The translations under genes were made by a program, and so were the position numbers. The notes beneath the pieces are model-generated. The model had not been told where the DNA came from and did no database searches. It was given only the letters and a program-made list of their open reading frames with translations. A stretch of DNA of 64,000 bases, taken from contig NZ_LIPN01000096.1 in NCBI RefSeq assembly GCF_001418325.1, positions 41,494-105,493 on the forward strand, in the 5' to 3' direction. The stretch is from Streptomyces atriruber (GTDB lineage Bacteria; Actinomycetota; Actinomycetes; Streptomycetales; Streptomycetaceae). This document shows positions 51,589-62,400 of the stretch, piece by piece (position 1 is the stretch's first letter; each line of letters starts with the position of its first letter).

Positions 51589-52565
51589 AGCGTGCTCCAG
51601 TCGTGATCGGGATAGCGGTGCACCGGCGCCGACACATCGTCGAGCGCCCGGCAGATCTCGTCAGGAAGACTAAGGGTCTCCACTGACAATGCGGCCGTGA
51701 GCTGCTGCGCGTTGCGCGCGCCGATGATCGGGGCCGTCACTCCGGGGCGGTCCCGCACCCAGGCGAGGGCGACCTGCAGCGGGGTCGCCGCGAGCCCGTC
51801 GGCGGCCGTCGCGACCGCGTCGACGATGTGGCCCGCCGTCTCGTCCAGGTACGGCGCGACGAAGGGCGCCATCTGGTCGGAGCCGCCGCGCGAGTCGGCG
51901 GGAGTGGCGTGCCGGTACTTCCCGGTGAGCACGCCCCTGCCGAGTGGTGAGGACGGCAGGAGTCCCACTCCCAGGTCGCGGGCGGCGGGCAGCACTTCCC
52001 GCTCGACGCCGCGCTGCAGCAGCGAGTACTCCATCTGTGTGCTGGCCAGGCGGGTGCGGGTGCCCGGCGCGGCGAGCTGCCACGTCGCGGCCTTCGCGAG
52101 CTGCCAGCCGCAGTAGTCGGCGACCCCCGCATAGCGGGCCCGGCCGCTGCTCACGGCTATGTCGAGGGCCTGCAGGGTCTCCTCCAGGGGCGTCCCCGGA
52201 TCGAAGGCGTGGACCTGCCACAGGTCCACGTGGTCCGTGCCGAGGCGGGTCAGGGAGGCGTCCAGTGCGGCGAGGAGATGGCCCCGTGAGCCGTCGAAGC
52301 GGCGCTCCGGGTCCGGCACGCTGCCCGCCTTCGTCGCGATGACCAGGTCGCGGCGGGGCACGAGCCGCTCGATCAGGCGTCCGATGAGGTACTCGGCCTC
52401 CCCGTCGCCGTACACATCGGCCGTGTCGATGAGGGTGCCGCCCGCTTCCCAGAACACCTTCAACAGGTCGGCGGCGTCGTTCTCCTCGGTGTGGCCCCAG
52501 GTGAGGGTTCCGAGTCCGATGCGGGACACGCGCAGGCCGGTCCGGCCGAGATGCCTCTGCTCCAT
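51585..52565 (-). CDS. Aldo/keto reductase
   Basis: A 326-residue NADPH-dependent aldo/keto reductase. The catalytic tetrad is visible: Asp in IDTADVYGDGEAE (near 54) with Tyr59, Lys in VIATKAGS (near 85), and His in VDLWQVHAFD (near 128). The C-terminal cofactor segment is PIIGARNAQQL. It begins at ATG 52565 with the typical MEQRHLGRTGLRVSRIGLG opening. The downstream RecD-like gene overlaps its stop, so they share a transcript, without obvious functional link. Confidence 0.93.
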   Translation of the reverse strand: MEQRHLGRTGLRVSRIGLGTLTWGHTEENDAADLLKVFWEAGGTLIDTADVYGDGEAEYLIGRLIERLVPRRDLVIATKAGSVPDPERRFDGSRGHLLAALDASLTRLGTDHVDLWQVHAFDPGTPLEETLQALDIAVSSGRARYAGVADYCGWQLAKAATWQLAAPGTRTRLASTQMEYSLLQRGVEREVLPAARDLGVGLLPSSPLGRGVLTGKYRHATPADSRGGSDQMAPFVAPYLDETAGHIVDAVATAADGLAATPLQVALAWVRDRPGVTAPIIGARNAQQLTAALSVETLSLPDEICRALDDVSAPVHRYPDHDWSTL

Positions 52566-52732
52566 GGGCGCTGAGATTACTGGCCGTACCCCCGCGGCGG
52601 TCGAGCCTGTGGACAAACCAGCGATTGTGGAGATCCCGGCCACCCCCGCGTCACTGACGGATCGGGCACCGCGCGCTAAAGTCCCCGGCACAGACACGTT
52701 ACTCACGGGTAAAGCGGTAAGGGGATTCGGTC

Positions 52733-53788
52733 ATGCAGCTCGGGATCAACCTCGGCTACTGGGGCGCGGGGATGGACGCGGACAATCTCGCCGTCGCGAA
52801 GGAGGCCGACAAGCTGGGCTATGCGGTCTGCTGGGCCGCGGAGGCGTACGGATCCGATGCCGCGACGGTGCTGTCCTGGGTGGCCGCCCAGACCGAGCGC
52901 ATCGACATCGGATCCGCGATCTTCCAGATCCCGGCCCGGCAGCCGGCGATGACCGCGATGACGGCGGCGACCCTCGACTCGCTCTCCGGCGGCCGCTTCC
53001 GCCTCGGCCTCGGCGTCTCGGGCCCGCAGGTATCCGAGGGCTGGTACGGCGTGAAGTTCGACAAGCCGCTGGCCCGCACGCGTGAGTACGTCGAGATCGT
53101 CCGCAAGGCAATGACCCGTGAGCGGCTCTCCTACGAGGGCGAGCACTGGACGCTGCCGCTGCCCGGCGGTCCCGGCAAGCCCATCAAGCTGACCGTCCAC
53201 CCCCAGCGCGAGCACATCCCGCTGTACGTCGCCGCGATCGGCCCGAAGAACCTGGAGCAGACCGGCGAGATCGCCGACGGCGCCCTGCTGATCTTCCCGG
53301 CCGCCGAGCACCTGGAGGAGACCGCGGTCAAGCACCTGCGCGCCGGGCGGGAGAAGGCGGGCAAGACCATGGACGGCTTCGACGTCGTCCCGACGCTGCC
53401 GCTCGCCGTCGGCGAGGACGCGCAGGTGGACGCCCTCGCGGACATGTTCCGCCCGTACACCGCCCTGTACGTCGGCGGCATGGGAAGCCGGAAGCAGAAC
53501 TTCTACAACCAGCTGGCGCAGCGCATGGGGTATGAGAAGGAGGCCGCCGAGATCCAGGACAAGTACCTGGCGGGCGACAAGGAAGGGGCGGCCGCGGCCG
53601 TGCCCCGGCAGCTGATCGACTCCACCACGCTGCTCGGTTCCGTGGACCGGATCGCCGACCGCATGCAGGCCTACGCGGCGGCCGGGGTCACCACGCTCAC
53701 GCTGGCTCCCGCGGGCTTCACGCTGGAGGAGAGGCTCACCGCGCTGCGCGCGGGCACGGAGGCCCTGGAGCGCTCCGGGCTGGCATAA
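52733..53788 (+). CDS. LLM class F420-dependent oxidoreductase
   Basis: A 351-residue luciferase-like monooxygenase family protein with the F420-dependent dehydrogenase layout: N-terminal GINLGYWGAGMDADN, the non-prolyl-type segment around WAAEAYGSDAATVLSWVAAQT (near 32-52), and GRFRLGLGVSGPQVSEGWYG near 87-106. It resembles the actinobacterial mer-like reductases such as those annotated 'LLM class F420-dependent oxidoreductase'. It reduces or oxidises an unknown substrate with cofactor F420. It is a single gene followed by a hairpin terminator. Confidence 0.92.
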   Translation: MQLGINLGYWGAGMDADNLAVAKEADKLGYAVCWAAEAYGSDAATVLSWVAAQTERIDIGSAIFQIPARQPAMTAMTAATLDSLSGGRFRLGLGVSGPQVSEGWYGVKFDKPLARTREYVEIVRKAMTRERLSYEGEHWTLPLPGGPGKPIKLTVHPQREHIPLYVAAIGPKNLEQTGEIADGALLIFPAAEHLEETAVKHLRAGREKAGKTMDGFDVVPTLPLAVGEDAQVDALADMFRPYTALYVGGMGSRKQNFYNQLAQRMGYEKEAAEIQDKYLAGDKEGAAAAVPRQLIDSTTLLGSVDRIADRMQAYAAAGVTTLTLAPAGFTLEERLTALRAGTEALERSGLA

Positions 53789-53802
53789 GGGGGGAAGTCC
53801 GC

Positions 53803-53841
53803 GGCCGTGGTGGGGGCTCGGGGGTCTTCCCCGCCACGGCC
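53803..53841 (+). terminator. Hairpin after the LLM oxidoreductase gene
   Basis: A 13-bp stem with one T-G pair (GGCCGTGGTGGGG / CCCCGCCACGGCC) and a 13-base loop begins 14 bases past the stop codon. Confidence 0.7.
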
Positions 53842-54006
53842 GTCACGGAGCACAACGCGCCAAGAGGTCCCCGGTTACGGCCTCGTGGCGGTGCCTGTGT
53901 CCTTCGTTCAGCGGAGCCGACCTGTACAGCTGTTGCCCATTGCGGAACCTCGCACTTGACTATTTCTTTGCGGAGGTTCGCGCACAGGGGTATGGAGGTG
54001 CCAGTG

Positions 54007-54795
54007 ATGTTGTCGGCCAGGAGTGTCTTCGAGGAGATCCTCGACAACGACGAGTCGTTCCGGCTCTTCTGCTCCATCGCTGCCAGTGGCGAGGCCCAGG
54101 GCGGCTGGGAGAACGGCCGCATCGCCGCGCTCGTCCCGGAGGCCGAGCGCGCGCTGGCGCCCAAGATCGCCCGGCACGGCGCCGACGAGGACAAGCACGG
54201 CAGGATCTTCAACGCGCTCCTGAAGAAGCGCGGCCTGCAGCCGGTCGAGGTCCCGCACGACACCGACTACACGATGCTCCTGGAGCGGCACGGCATCGGC
54301 CTCGCGCACGAGAAGCTGAAGGCCGACGAGCCGCTGTCCGTGCAGGACGTCGTCACGTACCTCTCGCACAGCAGGGTCACCGAACAGCGCGCCTCCGAGC
54401 AGATGCGGCTGCTGCTCAAGTACTTCGGCGACCACCCCGACATCGGCCGCGCCGTGCGGATGATCTCCAACGACGAGGACAACCACCTGGCGTACTGCCA
54501 CGAGGAGTTGCTCCGGTTCGCGTACGCCGGACACGGCCGCGCCATCCAGCGCACCCTGCGCGAGTGCGCCCTCGCCGAGATCCGCGTCTACCGCGACGTG
54601 AGCCTCGCGGTGATGGAGCGCATGGGGCGTCTCCTCGGCTGGCCCCCGGCCAAGCGGCAGCTGCTCACCGCGGGCATCCACGCCATGTACGGCTACGAGA
54701 GAGCCGTGGGATGGCGGCGGATGGTCTCCCTGAAGATGCCCGCCCGGCGCGACGCCCTCGGCGGGCCCGCCGCAGCGGCCGCCGAGTTCGCCTGA
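54007..54795 (+). CDS. Ferritin-like domain protein
   Basis: A 262-residue helical protein of the ferritin-like superfamily. Candidate di-iron ligands include Glu and His in DEDKHGRIFN (near 58-67) and NDEDNHLAYCHEELL (near 155-169), an ExxH-type pattern. The ATG at 54007 is chosen because GGAGG lies 8-12 bases upstream; in-frame starts at 53956 and 53992 lack support. It is too long for a storage ferritin and resembles the rubrerythrin/tRNA-hydroxylase-like ferritin fold. Function unknown, probably an iron-dependent oxidase or peroxide-protective protein. Confidence 0.85.
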   Translation: MLSARSVFEEILDNDESFRLFCSIAASGEAQGGWENGRIAALVPEAERALAPKIARHGADEDKHGRIFNALLKKRGLQPVEVPHDTDYTMLLERHGIGLAHEKLKADEPLSVQDVVTYLSHSRVTEQRASEQMRLLLKYFGDHPDIGRAVRMISNDEDNHLAYCHEELLRFAYAGHGRAIQRTLRECALAEIRVYRDVSLAVMERMGRLLGWPPAKRQLLTAGIHAMYGYERAVGWRRMVSLKMPARRDALGGPAAAAAEFA

Positions 54796-54816
54796 GCCCG
54801 GGACGCCGCCGCTGGG

Positions 54817-55827
54817 CTACAGCCAGCCGCGGCGCTTGAACATCCGGTACAGGACGATCTCCAGGACCGCCATCAGGAGGATCACGGCCGGGTACGTCCA
54901 CCACCAGTGCAGCTCGGGCATGTGGTCGAAGTTCATGCCGTAGACACCCGCGATCATGGTGGGGACCGCGGCCATCGCCGCCCACGCCGAGATCTTCCGC
55001 ATGTCGTCGTTCTGCCGCACGCTCATCTGCGCCAGATGCGCGGACAGGATGTCCGACACCAGCCGGTCCAGGCCCTCCACGGACTCGTTGACGCGCGTCA
55101 GGTGGTCGTTGACGTCCCGGAAGAAGGGCTGCGCCGTCTCGTCCACGAAGGGCACGGAAGGGCTGAACGGGCCCACTCCGGAGAGGCGCGCCACGGGCAG
55201 TGCCAACGGCCCGGTCGCCCGGCGGAACTCCAGGATCTGCCGCTTGAAGGTGTAGATCCGCGACGCCGTGTTCCGGGAGGAGGCGCCGCCGTCCGGTGAG
55301 AAGACCTCCGCCTCCAGGACCTCCAGGTCGGCCTGCAGCTCGTCGGCGACCTCCAGGTAGTGGTCCACGGAAGCGTCGGCGATCGAGTACAGGACGGCCG
55401 TCGGGCCGTGCTTGAGGACGTCGGGATCGGCCTCCAGACGGTGGCGCACGACGCCGAGCGGCGCACCCTCGCCGTGGCGGACGGTGACCACGAACGAGTC
55501 CCCCATGAAGATCATGACCTCGCCCGACGAGACGGTGTCGCTGTCCGGCTCGTACACGACCGGCTTGAGGACCATGAACAACGAGTCGTCGTAGACCTCC
55601 AGCTTGGGCCGCTGATGGGCCTTGAGGGCGTCCTCGACGGCCAGCGGATGCAGCCCGAACTCCTGGCTGACCTGGTCGAACTCCTTCGCCGTCGGTTCGT
55701 GCAGACCGATCCACACGAACGCGTCGCCCGCCGCCCGCGCCTCGTCCAGGGCATCCGAGAAGTCCTCGGGGCCCTCGGTCCGGCGCCCGTCCCGGTAGAT
55801 GGCGCAGTCGACGATCACACAGCGCAT
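54817..55827 (-). CDS. corA: CorA family magnesium/cobalt transporter
   Basis: A 336-residue CorA protein: a large cytosolic N-terminal domain, then two C-terminal membrane segments. The selectivity motif GMN is in VYGMNFDHMPEL near residue 293, and the short basic C-terminus (FKRRGWL) is present. It forms a pentameric Mg2+ channel. It is convergent with the ferritin-like gene and divergent from the phosphomutase-like gene, with 53 bases between starts. Confidence 0.95.
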   Translation of the reverse strand: MRCVIVDCAIYRDGRRTEGPEDFSDALDEARAAGDAFVWIGLHEPTAKEFDQVSQEFGLHPLAVEDALKAHQRPKLEVYDDSLFMVLKPVVYEPDSDTVSSGEVMIFMGDSFVVTVRHGEGAPLGVVRHRLEADPDVLKHGPTAVLYSIADASVDHYLEVADELQADLEVLEAEVFSPDGGASSRNTASRIYTFKRQILEFRRATGPLALPVARLSGVGPFSPSVPFVDETAQPFFRDVNDHLTRVNESVEGLDRLVSDILSAHLAQMSVRQNDDMRKISAWAAMAAVPTMIAGVYGMNFDHMPELHWWWTYPAVILLMAVLEIVLYRMFKRRGWL

Positions 55828-55880
55828 TCTTCCCAGGCTTCACGCCTGTTGCACCCGCTGGGGCGCATAGGCTGAACCGC

Positions 55881-56567
55881 ATGCCCACGCTGATCCTCGT
55901 CCGGCACGGACGCTCCACGGCCAACACCGCCGGCCTGCTCGCCGGGTGGACCCCCGGCGTGGCCCTCGACGAGCGCGGCTCCGCGCAGGCCGCCGCACTG
56001 CCCGGACGGCTCGCCGCGCTGCCCATGTCCGAGGTGGTCACCAGCCCCCTGCAGCGCTGCAGGGAGACCGTCGCGCCGCTGCTCGCCGCCCGCCCGGGGC
56101 TCCAGGCGCACACGGAGGACCGCATCGGGGAGTGCGACTACGGCGACTGGTCGGGCCGCAAGCTCGCCGAGCTCTCCGACGAGCCGCTGATGGAGGTCGT
56201 CCAGCGGCACCCGTCCGCCGCCGCGTTCCCCGGCGGCGAGTCCATGCGGGCCATGCAGACGCGGGCGGCCGAGGCGGTCCGCGAGTGGAACGCGCGCGTG
56301 GAGCGCGAACACGGCGAGGACGCCGTGTACCTGATGTGCTCGCACGGCGACATCATCAAGTCCCTTGTCGCGGAGGCCCTCGGGCTCCACCTCGACCTCT
56401 TCCAGCGCATCTCCGTGGAGCCCTGCTCCGTCACCGCCATCCGCTACACGCGGCTGCGCCCCTTCCTCGTACGCCTCGGGGACACCGGCGACTTCGCCTC
56501 GCTGGCGCCGCGCGAGGAGCCGCCGGGTGACGACGCCACCGTCGGGGGCGGTGCGGGCGCACCGTGA
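55881..56567 (+). CDS. Histidine phosphatase family protein (MSMEG_4193-type phosphomutase-like)
   Basis: A 228-residue histidine phosphatase. The catalytic RHG is in LILVRHGRSTANTAGLLAGW (residues 4-23), and the second His is in LMCSHGDIIKSLV near 154-166. It matches the actinobacterial MSMEG_4193 subfamily. It heads a four-gene group with DUF3090, SCO1664-type and mshC genes that is kept together across actinobacteria, which suggests a shared and possibly mycothiol-related role. Substrate unknown. Confidence 0.92.
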   Translation: MPTLILVRHGRSTANTAGLLAGWTPGVALDERGSAQAAALPGRLAALPMSEVVTSPLQRCRETVAPLLAARPGLQAHTEDRIGECDYGDWSGRKLAELSDEPLMEVVQRHPSAAAFPGGESMRAMQTRAAEAVREWNARVEREHGEDAVYLMCSHGDIIKSLVAEALGLHLDLFQRISVEPCSVTAIRYTRLRPFLVRLGDTGDFASLAPREEPPGDDATVGGGAGAP

Positions 56568-56640
56568 TCGTCGCCCGCAGTAGGGTGAACCGGGCTCAAG
56601 CAGCCCTTCGAACTTTGCAGTCGATCAATGGAGACAGGAC

Positions 56641-57231
56641 GTGTCCCGTCAGGTGTTCCTCTACGACCCCCCGGAGCGATTCGTCGCGGGAACGGTAGGG
56701 CTGCCCGGACGGCGTACCTTCTTCCTCCAGGCCTCCGCCGGCATCCGGGTGACCAGCGTCGCCCTGGAGAAGACCCAGGTGGCCGCGCTCGCCGAGCGCA
56801 TGGAAGAGCTCCTCGACGAGGTCGTACGCCGTAGCGGGGGCAACACCCCGGTGCCGGCCGTCGCACCGTCCGAGGTCTCCGACAGCGCGCCGCTCGACTC
56901 CCCCGTGGAGGAGGAGTTCCGCGTCGGCACGATGGCGCTCGCCTGGGACGGCGAGGAGGAGCGGATGGTCGTCGAGGCACAGGCCCTCGTCGAACTGGAC
57001 GCCGATTCCGAGGACGATCTCGCCGCAGCTGAGGAAAGGCTCCTGCAGGACGAGGAGAACGGCCCGCCGATGCTGCGCGTCCGGCTCACCGGGGCGCAGG
57101 CCCGCGCCTTCGCCAAGCGGGCCCTGGACGTCGTCAACGCGGGCCGCCCGCCGTGCCCGCTGTGCAGCCTCCCGCTCGACCCGGAAGGACACGTATGCCC
57201 GCGCCAGAACGGATACCGGCGGGAGGCGTGA
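56641..57231 (+). CDS. DUF3090 family protein
   Basis: A 196-residue protein opening with VFLYDPPERFVAGTVGLPG and ending with a zinc-ribbon-like cluster CPLCSLPLDPEGHVCPR (about 176-192; three Cys and one His). Family members accompany mshC and the SCO1664-type gene in actinobacteria. Function is unknown; the C-terminal cluster should bind zinc. Its end overlaps the next gene by 37 bases if that starts at 57195, or by 4 bases if it starts at 57228. Confidence 0.92.
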   Translation: MSRQVFLYDPPERFVAGTVGLPGRRTFFLQASAGIRVTSVALEKTQVAALAERMEELLDEVVRRSGGNTPVPAVAPSEVSDSAPLDSPVEEEFRVGTMALAWDGEEERMVVEAQALVELDADSEDDLAAAEERLLQDEENGPPMLRVRLTGAQARAFAKRALDVVNAGRPPCPLCSLPLDPEGHVCPRQNGYRREA

Positions 57232-58019
57232 GCGTCGCCGACCCCGTCGCGCTCCTCACCCACGGGGAGCTGACCGTCCGCGGCCGCATCCGGGAGGCCT
57301 CGAACGCGGTGCTCTACTGCACGGTCGCGTACGAGGGCCGGGAGGCCGCCTGCGTCTACAAGCCGGTCGCGGGCGAGCGCCCGCTGTGGGACTTCCCCGA
57401 CGGCACGCTCGCCCAGCGGGAGGTCGCCGCGTACGAGGTGTCGCTCGCCACCGGCTGGGACCTGGTGCCCCCGACCGTCCTGCGGGCGGGGCCGCACGGC
57501 GAGGGCATGGTCCAGCTGTGGATCGAGGCCTCGGGCGACGCGGAGCTGCTCGCCCTGGTCGACGGCGACGAACCCGGCGAGGGCTGGAAGGCGGTCGGCC
57601 TCGCGCAGGTCGACGAGGACCGGACGGCGCTCCTCGTGCACGCGGACGACGTGCGGCTGCGGCGGCTCGCGGTCCTCGACGCGGTGATCAACAACAGCGA
57701 CCGCAAGGGCGGCCATCTGCTGGCCGCCGACGGTCACCTGTACGGCATCGACCACGGCGTCACCTTCCACGCCGAGAACAAGCTGCGGACGCTGCTGTGG
57801 GGCTGGGCGGGGGAGTCCCTGACCGATGAGGCCGTGGAGGCGCTCCAGGCCCTGCAGAGCGGCCTGGAGGAGGGCGCCGGGCTGGCCGGACGGCTGGCCG
57901 GGCTGATCACCGCCGTGGAGACCGAGGCGCTGCGCGCACGGGTGGCGGCCCTGCTCAAGTCGGGGCGCCACCCCGAGCCCAGCGGCGACTGGCCCGCTAT
58001 TCCCTGGCCGCCGGTGTGA
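57195..58019 (+). CDS. SCO1664 family protein (PI3/4-kinase-like fold)
   Basis: A 274-residue protein of the actinobacterial family named after S. coelicolor SCO1664. It resembles a minimal phosphatidylinositol kinase-like/HipA-like fold: VYKPVAGERPLWDFPDG near residues 55-71 provides the Lys, and DAVINNSDRKGGHLLAADGHLYGIDHG near 165-190 provides catalytic-loop and metal-binding Asp residues. That makes it a probable kinase, though its substrate is unknown. ATG 57195 has AAGGA 6 bases upstream; GTG 57228 overlapping the previous stop is an alternative. It lies directly before mshC. Confidence 0.9.
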   Translation: MPAPERIPAGGVSVADPVALLTHGELTVRGRIREASNAVLYCTVAYEGREAACVYKPVAGERPLWDFPDGTLAQREVAAYEVSLATGWDLVPPTVLRAGPHGEGMVQLWIEASGDAELLALVDGDEPGEGWKAVGLAQVDEDRTALLVHADDVRLRRLAVLDAVINNSDRKGGHLLAADGHLYGIDHGVTFHAENKLRTLLWGWAGESLTDEAVEALQALQSGLEEGAGLAGRLAGLITAVETEALRARVAALLKSGRHPEPSGDWPAIPWPPV

Positions 58020-58085
58020 TCCCCCACTCCTATCAGCCGTGATCCCCACTCGTATACGGACGCCCCGTCCGGTTAGGCTCAGGGC

Positions 58086-59315
58086 ATGCATGCCTGGCCC
58101 GCTTCTGAGGTCCCCGCCCTTCCTGGCAAGGGCCGCGACCTCCGGATCCACGACACCGCGACCGGTGGACTCGTCACCCTCGACCCCGGTCCCGTCGCCC
58201 GTATCTACGTCTGCGGCATCACCCCGTACGACGCGACCCACATGGGTCACGCGGCGACCTACAACGCGTTCGACCTCGTGCAACGCGTGTGGCTCGACAC
58301 CAAGCGGCAGGTTCACTACGTCCAGAACGTGACCGACGTGGACGACCCGCTCCTGGAACGCGCCACCCGCGACGGCAAGGACTGGGTCGAGCTCGCCGAG
58401 GGCGAGACCGCACTGTTCCGCGAGGACATGACCGCGCTGCGCCTCCTGCCGCCGAAGCACTACATCGGAGCCGTCGAGGCGATACCCGGCATCGTGCCGC
58501 TCGTCGAACGCCTCCGCGACATGGGCGCCGCCTACGAACTCGAGGGCGACGTCTACTTCTCCGTCGAGTCCGACGCCCACTTCGGGGAGGTGTCCGGGCT
58601 CGACGCCGCCGCCATGAAGCTGCTCTCCGCCGAGCGCGGCGGCGACCCGGAGCGCCCCGGCAAGAAGAACCCGCTCGACCCGATGCTCTGGATGGCGGCC
58701 CGCGAGGGCGACCCGAGCTGGGACGGCGGCAGCCTCGGCCGCGGCCGCCCCGGCTGGCACATCGAGTGCGTCGCCATCGCCCTCGACCACCTCGGCATGG
58801 GCTTCGACGTGCAGGGCGGCGGATCCGACCTCGCGTTCCCGCACCACGAGATGGGCGCCTCGCACGCGCAGGCCCTGACCGGCGAGTACCCCTTCGCGAA
58901 GGCGTACGTCCACGCGGGCATGGTCGCCCTGGACGGCGCGAAGATGTCCAAGTCCAAGGGCAACCTCGTCTTCGTGTCGAAGCTGCGGCGCGACGGCGTC
59001 GACCCCGCGGCGATCCGGCTCGCCCTCCTCGCGCACCACTACCGCGCGGACTGGGAGTGGACGGACGGCGTCCTCGAAGAGGCCGTCGAGCGGCTCGGCC
59101 GCTGGCGCGCCGCGGTGTCCCGCCCCGACGGGACCGCCGCCGAGGCGCTCGTCGAGGAGATCCGCGACGCCCTCGCGAACGACCTGGACGCGCCGGCCGC
59201 GCTCGCCGCGGTCGACCGCTGGGCCGCCCGCCAGGACACCGAGGACGGCACGGACGAGGGCGCCCCCGGCGTCGTGTCCCGTGCCGTGGACGCACTGCTC
59301 GGCGTGGCCCTGTAG
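58086..59315 (+). CDS. mshC: Cysteine:1D-myo-inosityl-2-amino-2-deoxy-D-glucopyranoside ligase
   Basis: A 409-residue ligase of mycothiol biosynthesis, related to cysteinyl-tRNA synthetase. It joins Cys to GlcN-inositol with ATP. The class I signatures are THMGH (the HIGH motif, near residue 55) and [10 protein letters not shown] (near 283). Zinc-binding Cys in YVCGITPYD, and the [15 protein letters not shown] segment with Cys and His ligands, are intact. It closes the phosphomutase/DUF3090/SCO1664 group and is followed by a terminator. Its presence confirms an actinobacterial, mycothiol-producing host. Confidence 0.97.
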   Translation: MHAWPASEVPALPGKGRDLRIHDTATGGLVTLDPGPVARIYVCGITPYDATHMGHAATYNAFDLVQRVWLDTKRQVHYVQNVTDVDDPLLERATRDGKDWVELAEGETALFREDMTALRLLPPKHYIGAVEAIPGIVPLVERLRDMGAAYELEGDVYFSVESDAHFGEVSGLDAAAMKLLSAERGGDPERPGKKNPLDPMLWMAAREGDPSWDGGSLGRGRPGWHIECVAIALDHLGMGFDVQGGGSDLAFPHHEMGASHAQALTGEYPFAKAYVHAGMVALDGAKMSKSKGNLVFVSKLRRDGVDPAAIRLALLAHHYRADWEWTDGVLEEAVERLGRWRAAVSRPDGTAAEALVEEIRDALANDLDAPAALAAVDRWAARQDTEDGTDEGAPGVVSRAVDALLGVAL

Positions 59316-59332
59316 GCACCGCTGCACCGATG

Positions 59333-59361
59333 GGGCCGCTCCGGAAATCCAGGAGCGGCCC
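59333..59361 (+). terminator. Terminator after mshC
   Basis: A perfect 10-bp stem (GGGCCGCTCC / GGAGCGGCCC) with a 9-base loop, 18 bases past the mshC stop. Confidence 0.8.
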
Positions 59362-59408
59362 ATCAAAGTCCATGGCCCCGGCGCCCGTTGAGACGCTAGA
59401 CCTCCGCC

Positions 59409-62400
59409 ATGAGATCTCCCACGCGCTTCAGATCGGCGGCCGCTGCCGCTCTCCTGGGCCTCCTCGCGGCATTCGCGGGGCCCGGCGGCGGCTCCGCGCA
59501 GGCCGCCGACGAGCCCGCGACCACGGTCGGCGACGTCACCGGCTTCGACGCCGAGGGCCCCGTCTACCACCTGACCGCGGGCAAGGCCGAGGCCCGCGTC
59601 AGCTTCGTCTCGACGGAGACCTTCCGTCTCGAACTCGCCCCCGACGGGACGTTCACCGACCCCACGGGCAAGGACATCGTCCTGCCGCAGGGGAAGGCGC
59701 CCCGCACCAAGTGGGCCGACAAGGGCGACCGTTACGAGCTGAGCACCTCCCAGGTCACCCTGCGCGCCTACAAGTCGCCGCTGCGCTTCGCCCTGTACCG
59801 CGCCGACGGCAGCCGGGTCTGGGCCGAGTCCAAGGGCCTGTCCTGGACGAAGGACACCACCACCCAGAGCCTCGCGCGCGGCGCCGACGAGCAGTTCTAC
59901 GGCGCCGGGATGCAGAACGGACGCGGCAACACCTCGCACCGCGGCAAGAAGGTCGAGGTGAGCGTCGACTACAACTGGGACGACGGCGGGCACCCCAACT
60001 CCGTGCCCTTCTACCTGTCCTCCGAGGGATACGGTGTCTTCCGCAACACGTACGCCCCCAACACCTACGACTTCGCCGAGCCCGTGACCGCCACCGCGAA
60101 GGAACAGCGCTTCGACGCCTACTACTTCGCCGGGCGCGGCGCCGACGCGGCCAAGGACGTCATCGGGCAGTACACGAAGCTCACCGGCAAGCCCTTCCTG
60201 CCGCCGGTCTACGGCATGGAGATCGGCGACGCCGACTGCTACCTCCACAACGCCAACCGCGGCGAGCGCCACACCCTCGACTCCCTGAAGGTCGCCGACG
60301 GCTACGTCGAGAACGACATGCCCAACGGCTGGATGCTGGTCAACGACGGCTACGGCTGCGGCTACGAGAACCTCGCCGAGACCTCCAAGGGCCTCGCCGA
60401 GCGCAAGATGAAGATGGGCCTGTGGACCGAGGACGGCCTCGACAAGATCGCCGAACAGGTCAAGGCGGGCCAGCGCGTCGCCAAGCTGGACGTCGCCTGG
60501 GTCGGCGACGGCTACAAGAAGGCGCTGGACGGCTGCAAGGACGCGTACGCCGGGATCGAGGACAACAGCGACGCGCGGGGCTTCACCTGGGCCCCGGAGA
60601 GCTGGTCGGGCGCGCAGCGCTGCGGTGTGCAGTGGTCCGGCGACCAGAGCGGCGGCTGGGAGTACATCCGCTGGCAGATCCCGACGTACGCGGGGTCCAC
60701 CATGTCCGGCCTCGCCTACACGACGGGTGACGTCGACGGGATCTTCGGCGGCAGCCCCAAGACGTACGTGCGCGACCTGCAGTGGAAGATGTTCCTGCCG
60801 GTCACGATGACGATGGACGGGTGGGCCGCGAGCGACAAGCAGCCCTTCCGCCAGGGCGAGCCCTACACCTCCATCAACCGCAAGTACCTGAAGCTGCACG
60901 AATCGCTGATTCCCTACCTCTACTCGTACGGCCACCAGGCCACGAAGACCGGTGTGGGCGCCGTACGACCGTTGGCCCTGGAGTACCCGGACGACCCGAA
61001 GGCCGCCACCGACGCGGCCAAGTACGAGTTCCTCACCGGCGAGGACTTCCTCGTGGCGCCCGTCTACCGGGACACCACCACGCGCGACGGCATCTACCTG
61101 CCCAAGGGCACCTGGACCGACTACTGGAGCGGGCGGACCTACCAGGGCCCGACCACCGTCGACGGCTACAGCGCGCCCCTCGACACGCTGCCGCTCTTCG
61201 TCAGGGGCGGCGCGACCGTGCCGATGTGGCCGGGCGGCATCCGCTCCTACCAGGACAGGAAAGCGGACTCCCCGCTCGCCTGGGACATCTACCCGCAGGG
61301 CAGCTCCTCCTTCGAGCTGTACGAGGACGACGGCGTGACCCGGCAGCACCGCGACGGCAAGTACGCCACGCAGCGCGCCGACGTGCGGGCGCCGCGCTCC
61401 GGAGCGGGGGACGTGCGGGTGCGGATCGGCGCGAGCAGGGGAACGTACCAGGGCAAGCAGAGCAGCCGCCCGTACGCGTTCACCCTGCACACCGGGGACG
61501 CGCCGAGCCGCGTGGAGCTCGGCGGGCACGGGCTGCCGCGGCTCACTTCGCGGAGCGCGTACGACAGCGCGCGGCAGGGCTGGTTCTACGACCGTGACGA
61601 CCGCGGCGGCGTCGTCAGGGTGAAGACCGCCACCCTGCGCACCGACCGCGCCTTCGAGCTGCGGCTCGACGACACCAGCGCCGTGGGCGGCGCCGTGCCG
61701 GGGGCGCCCGCCTCCGTGCACGTCCCCGCGGGCCAGGAGCTGGGCGCGGGTACGCCCGGCAAGGTCGCCGTCGACATCACGGCGGGCACGAAGGACGCCA
61801 CCGGGGTCGAGGCCACCCTCGACGCTCCCGAGGGCTGGACCGTGGGCACCGCGCGGGCCGACCGGATCCCCGCGGGCACCACGCGCCGCGTCGAGGTGGC
61901 CCTCACCCCGGCCAAGGACGCGGACATCGGCGAACAGCCGCTCACCGCGACCGTCCGCCACCGGTCGGCAGGCCAGGAGCGCACCGCGGTCCAGCGGTTC
62001 GCACTGGGCGTGATGCCCGAGGCGCCGGCGAAGGACACCTGGGCGAGCGACATGAAGTGGCTCAAGTCCACCAACGGATACGGGCCCGCCGAACGCGACC
62101 GCAGCAACGGCGAGTCGGGCGCCGCCGACGGCCACCCGCTGACCCTGGCCGGAAAGACGTACGAGAAGGGGATCGGCACGCACGCCGACTCCGTCATCGA
62201 GGTCTACCCGGGCGGCCGCTGCTCGAAGTTCACCGCGGACGTGGGCATCGACGACGAGATCAACGGCTACGGAGAGGTCGCCTTCTCGGTCGAGGCCGAC
62301 GGCAAGGTGCTGTGGACCTCGCCCAAGGTGACGGGCGCCTCGGCGACCGTGCCGGTCGACGTCGATGTGCGCGGCGCGCGGCACGTCGAGCTGAAGGCGA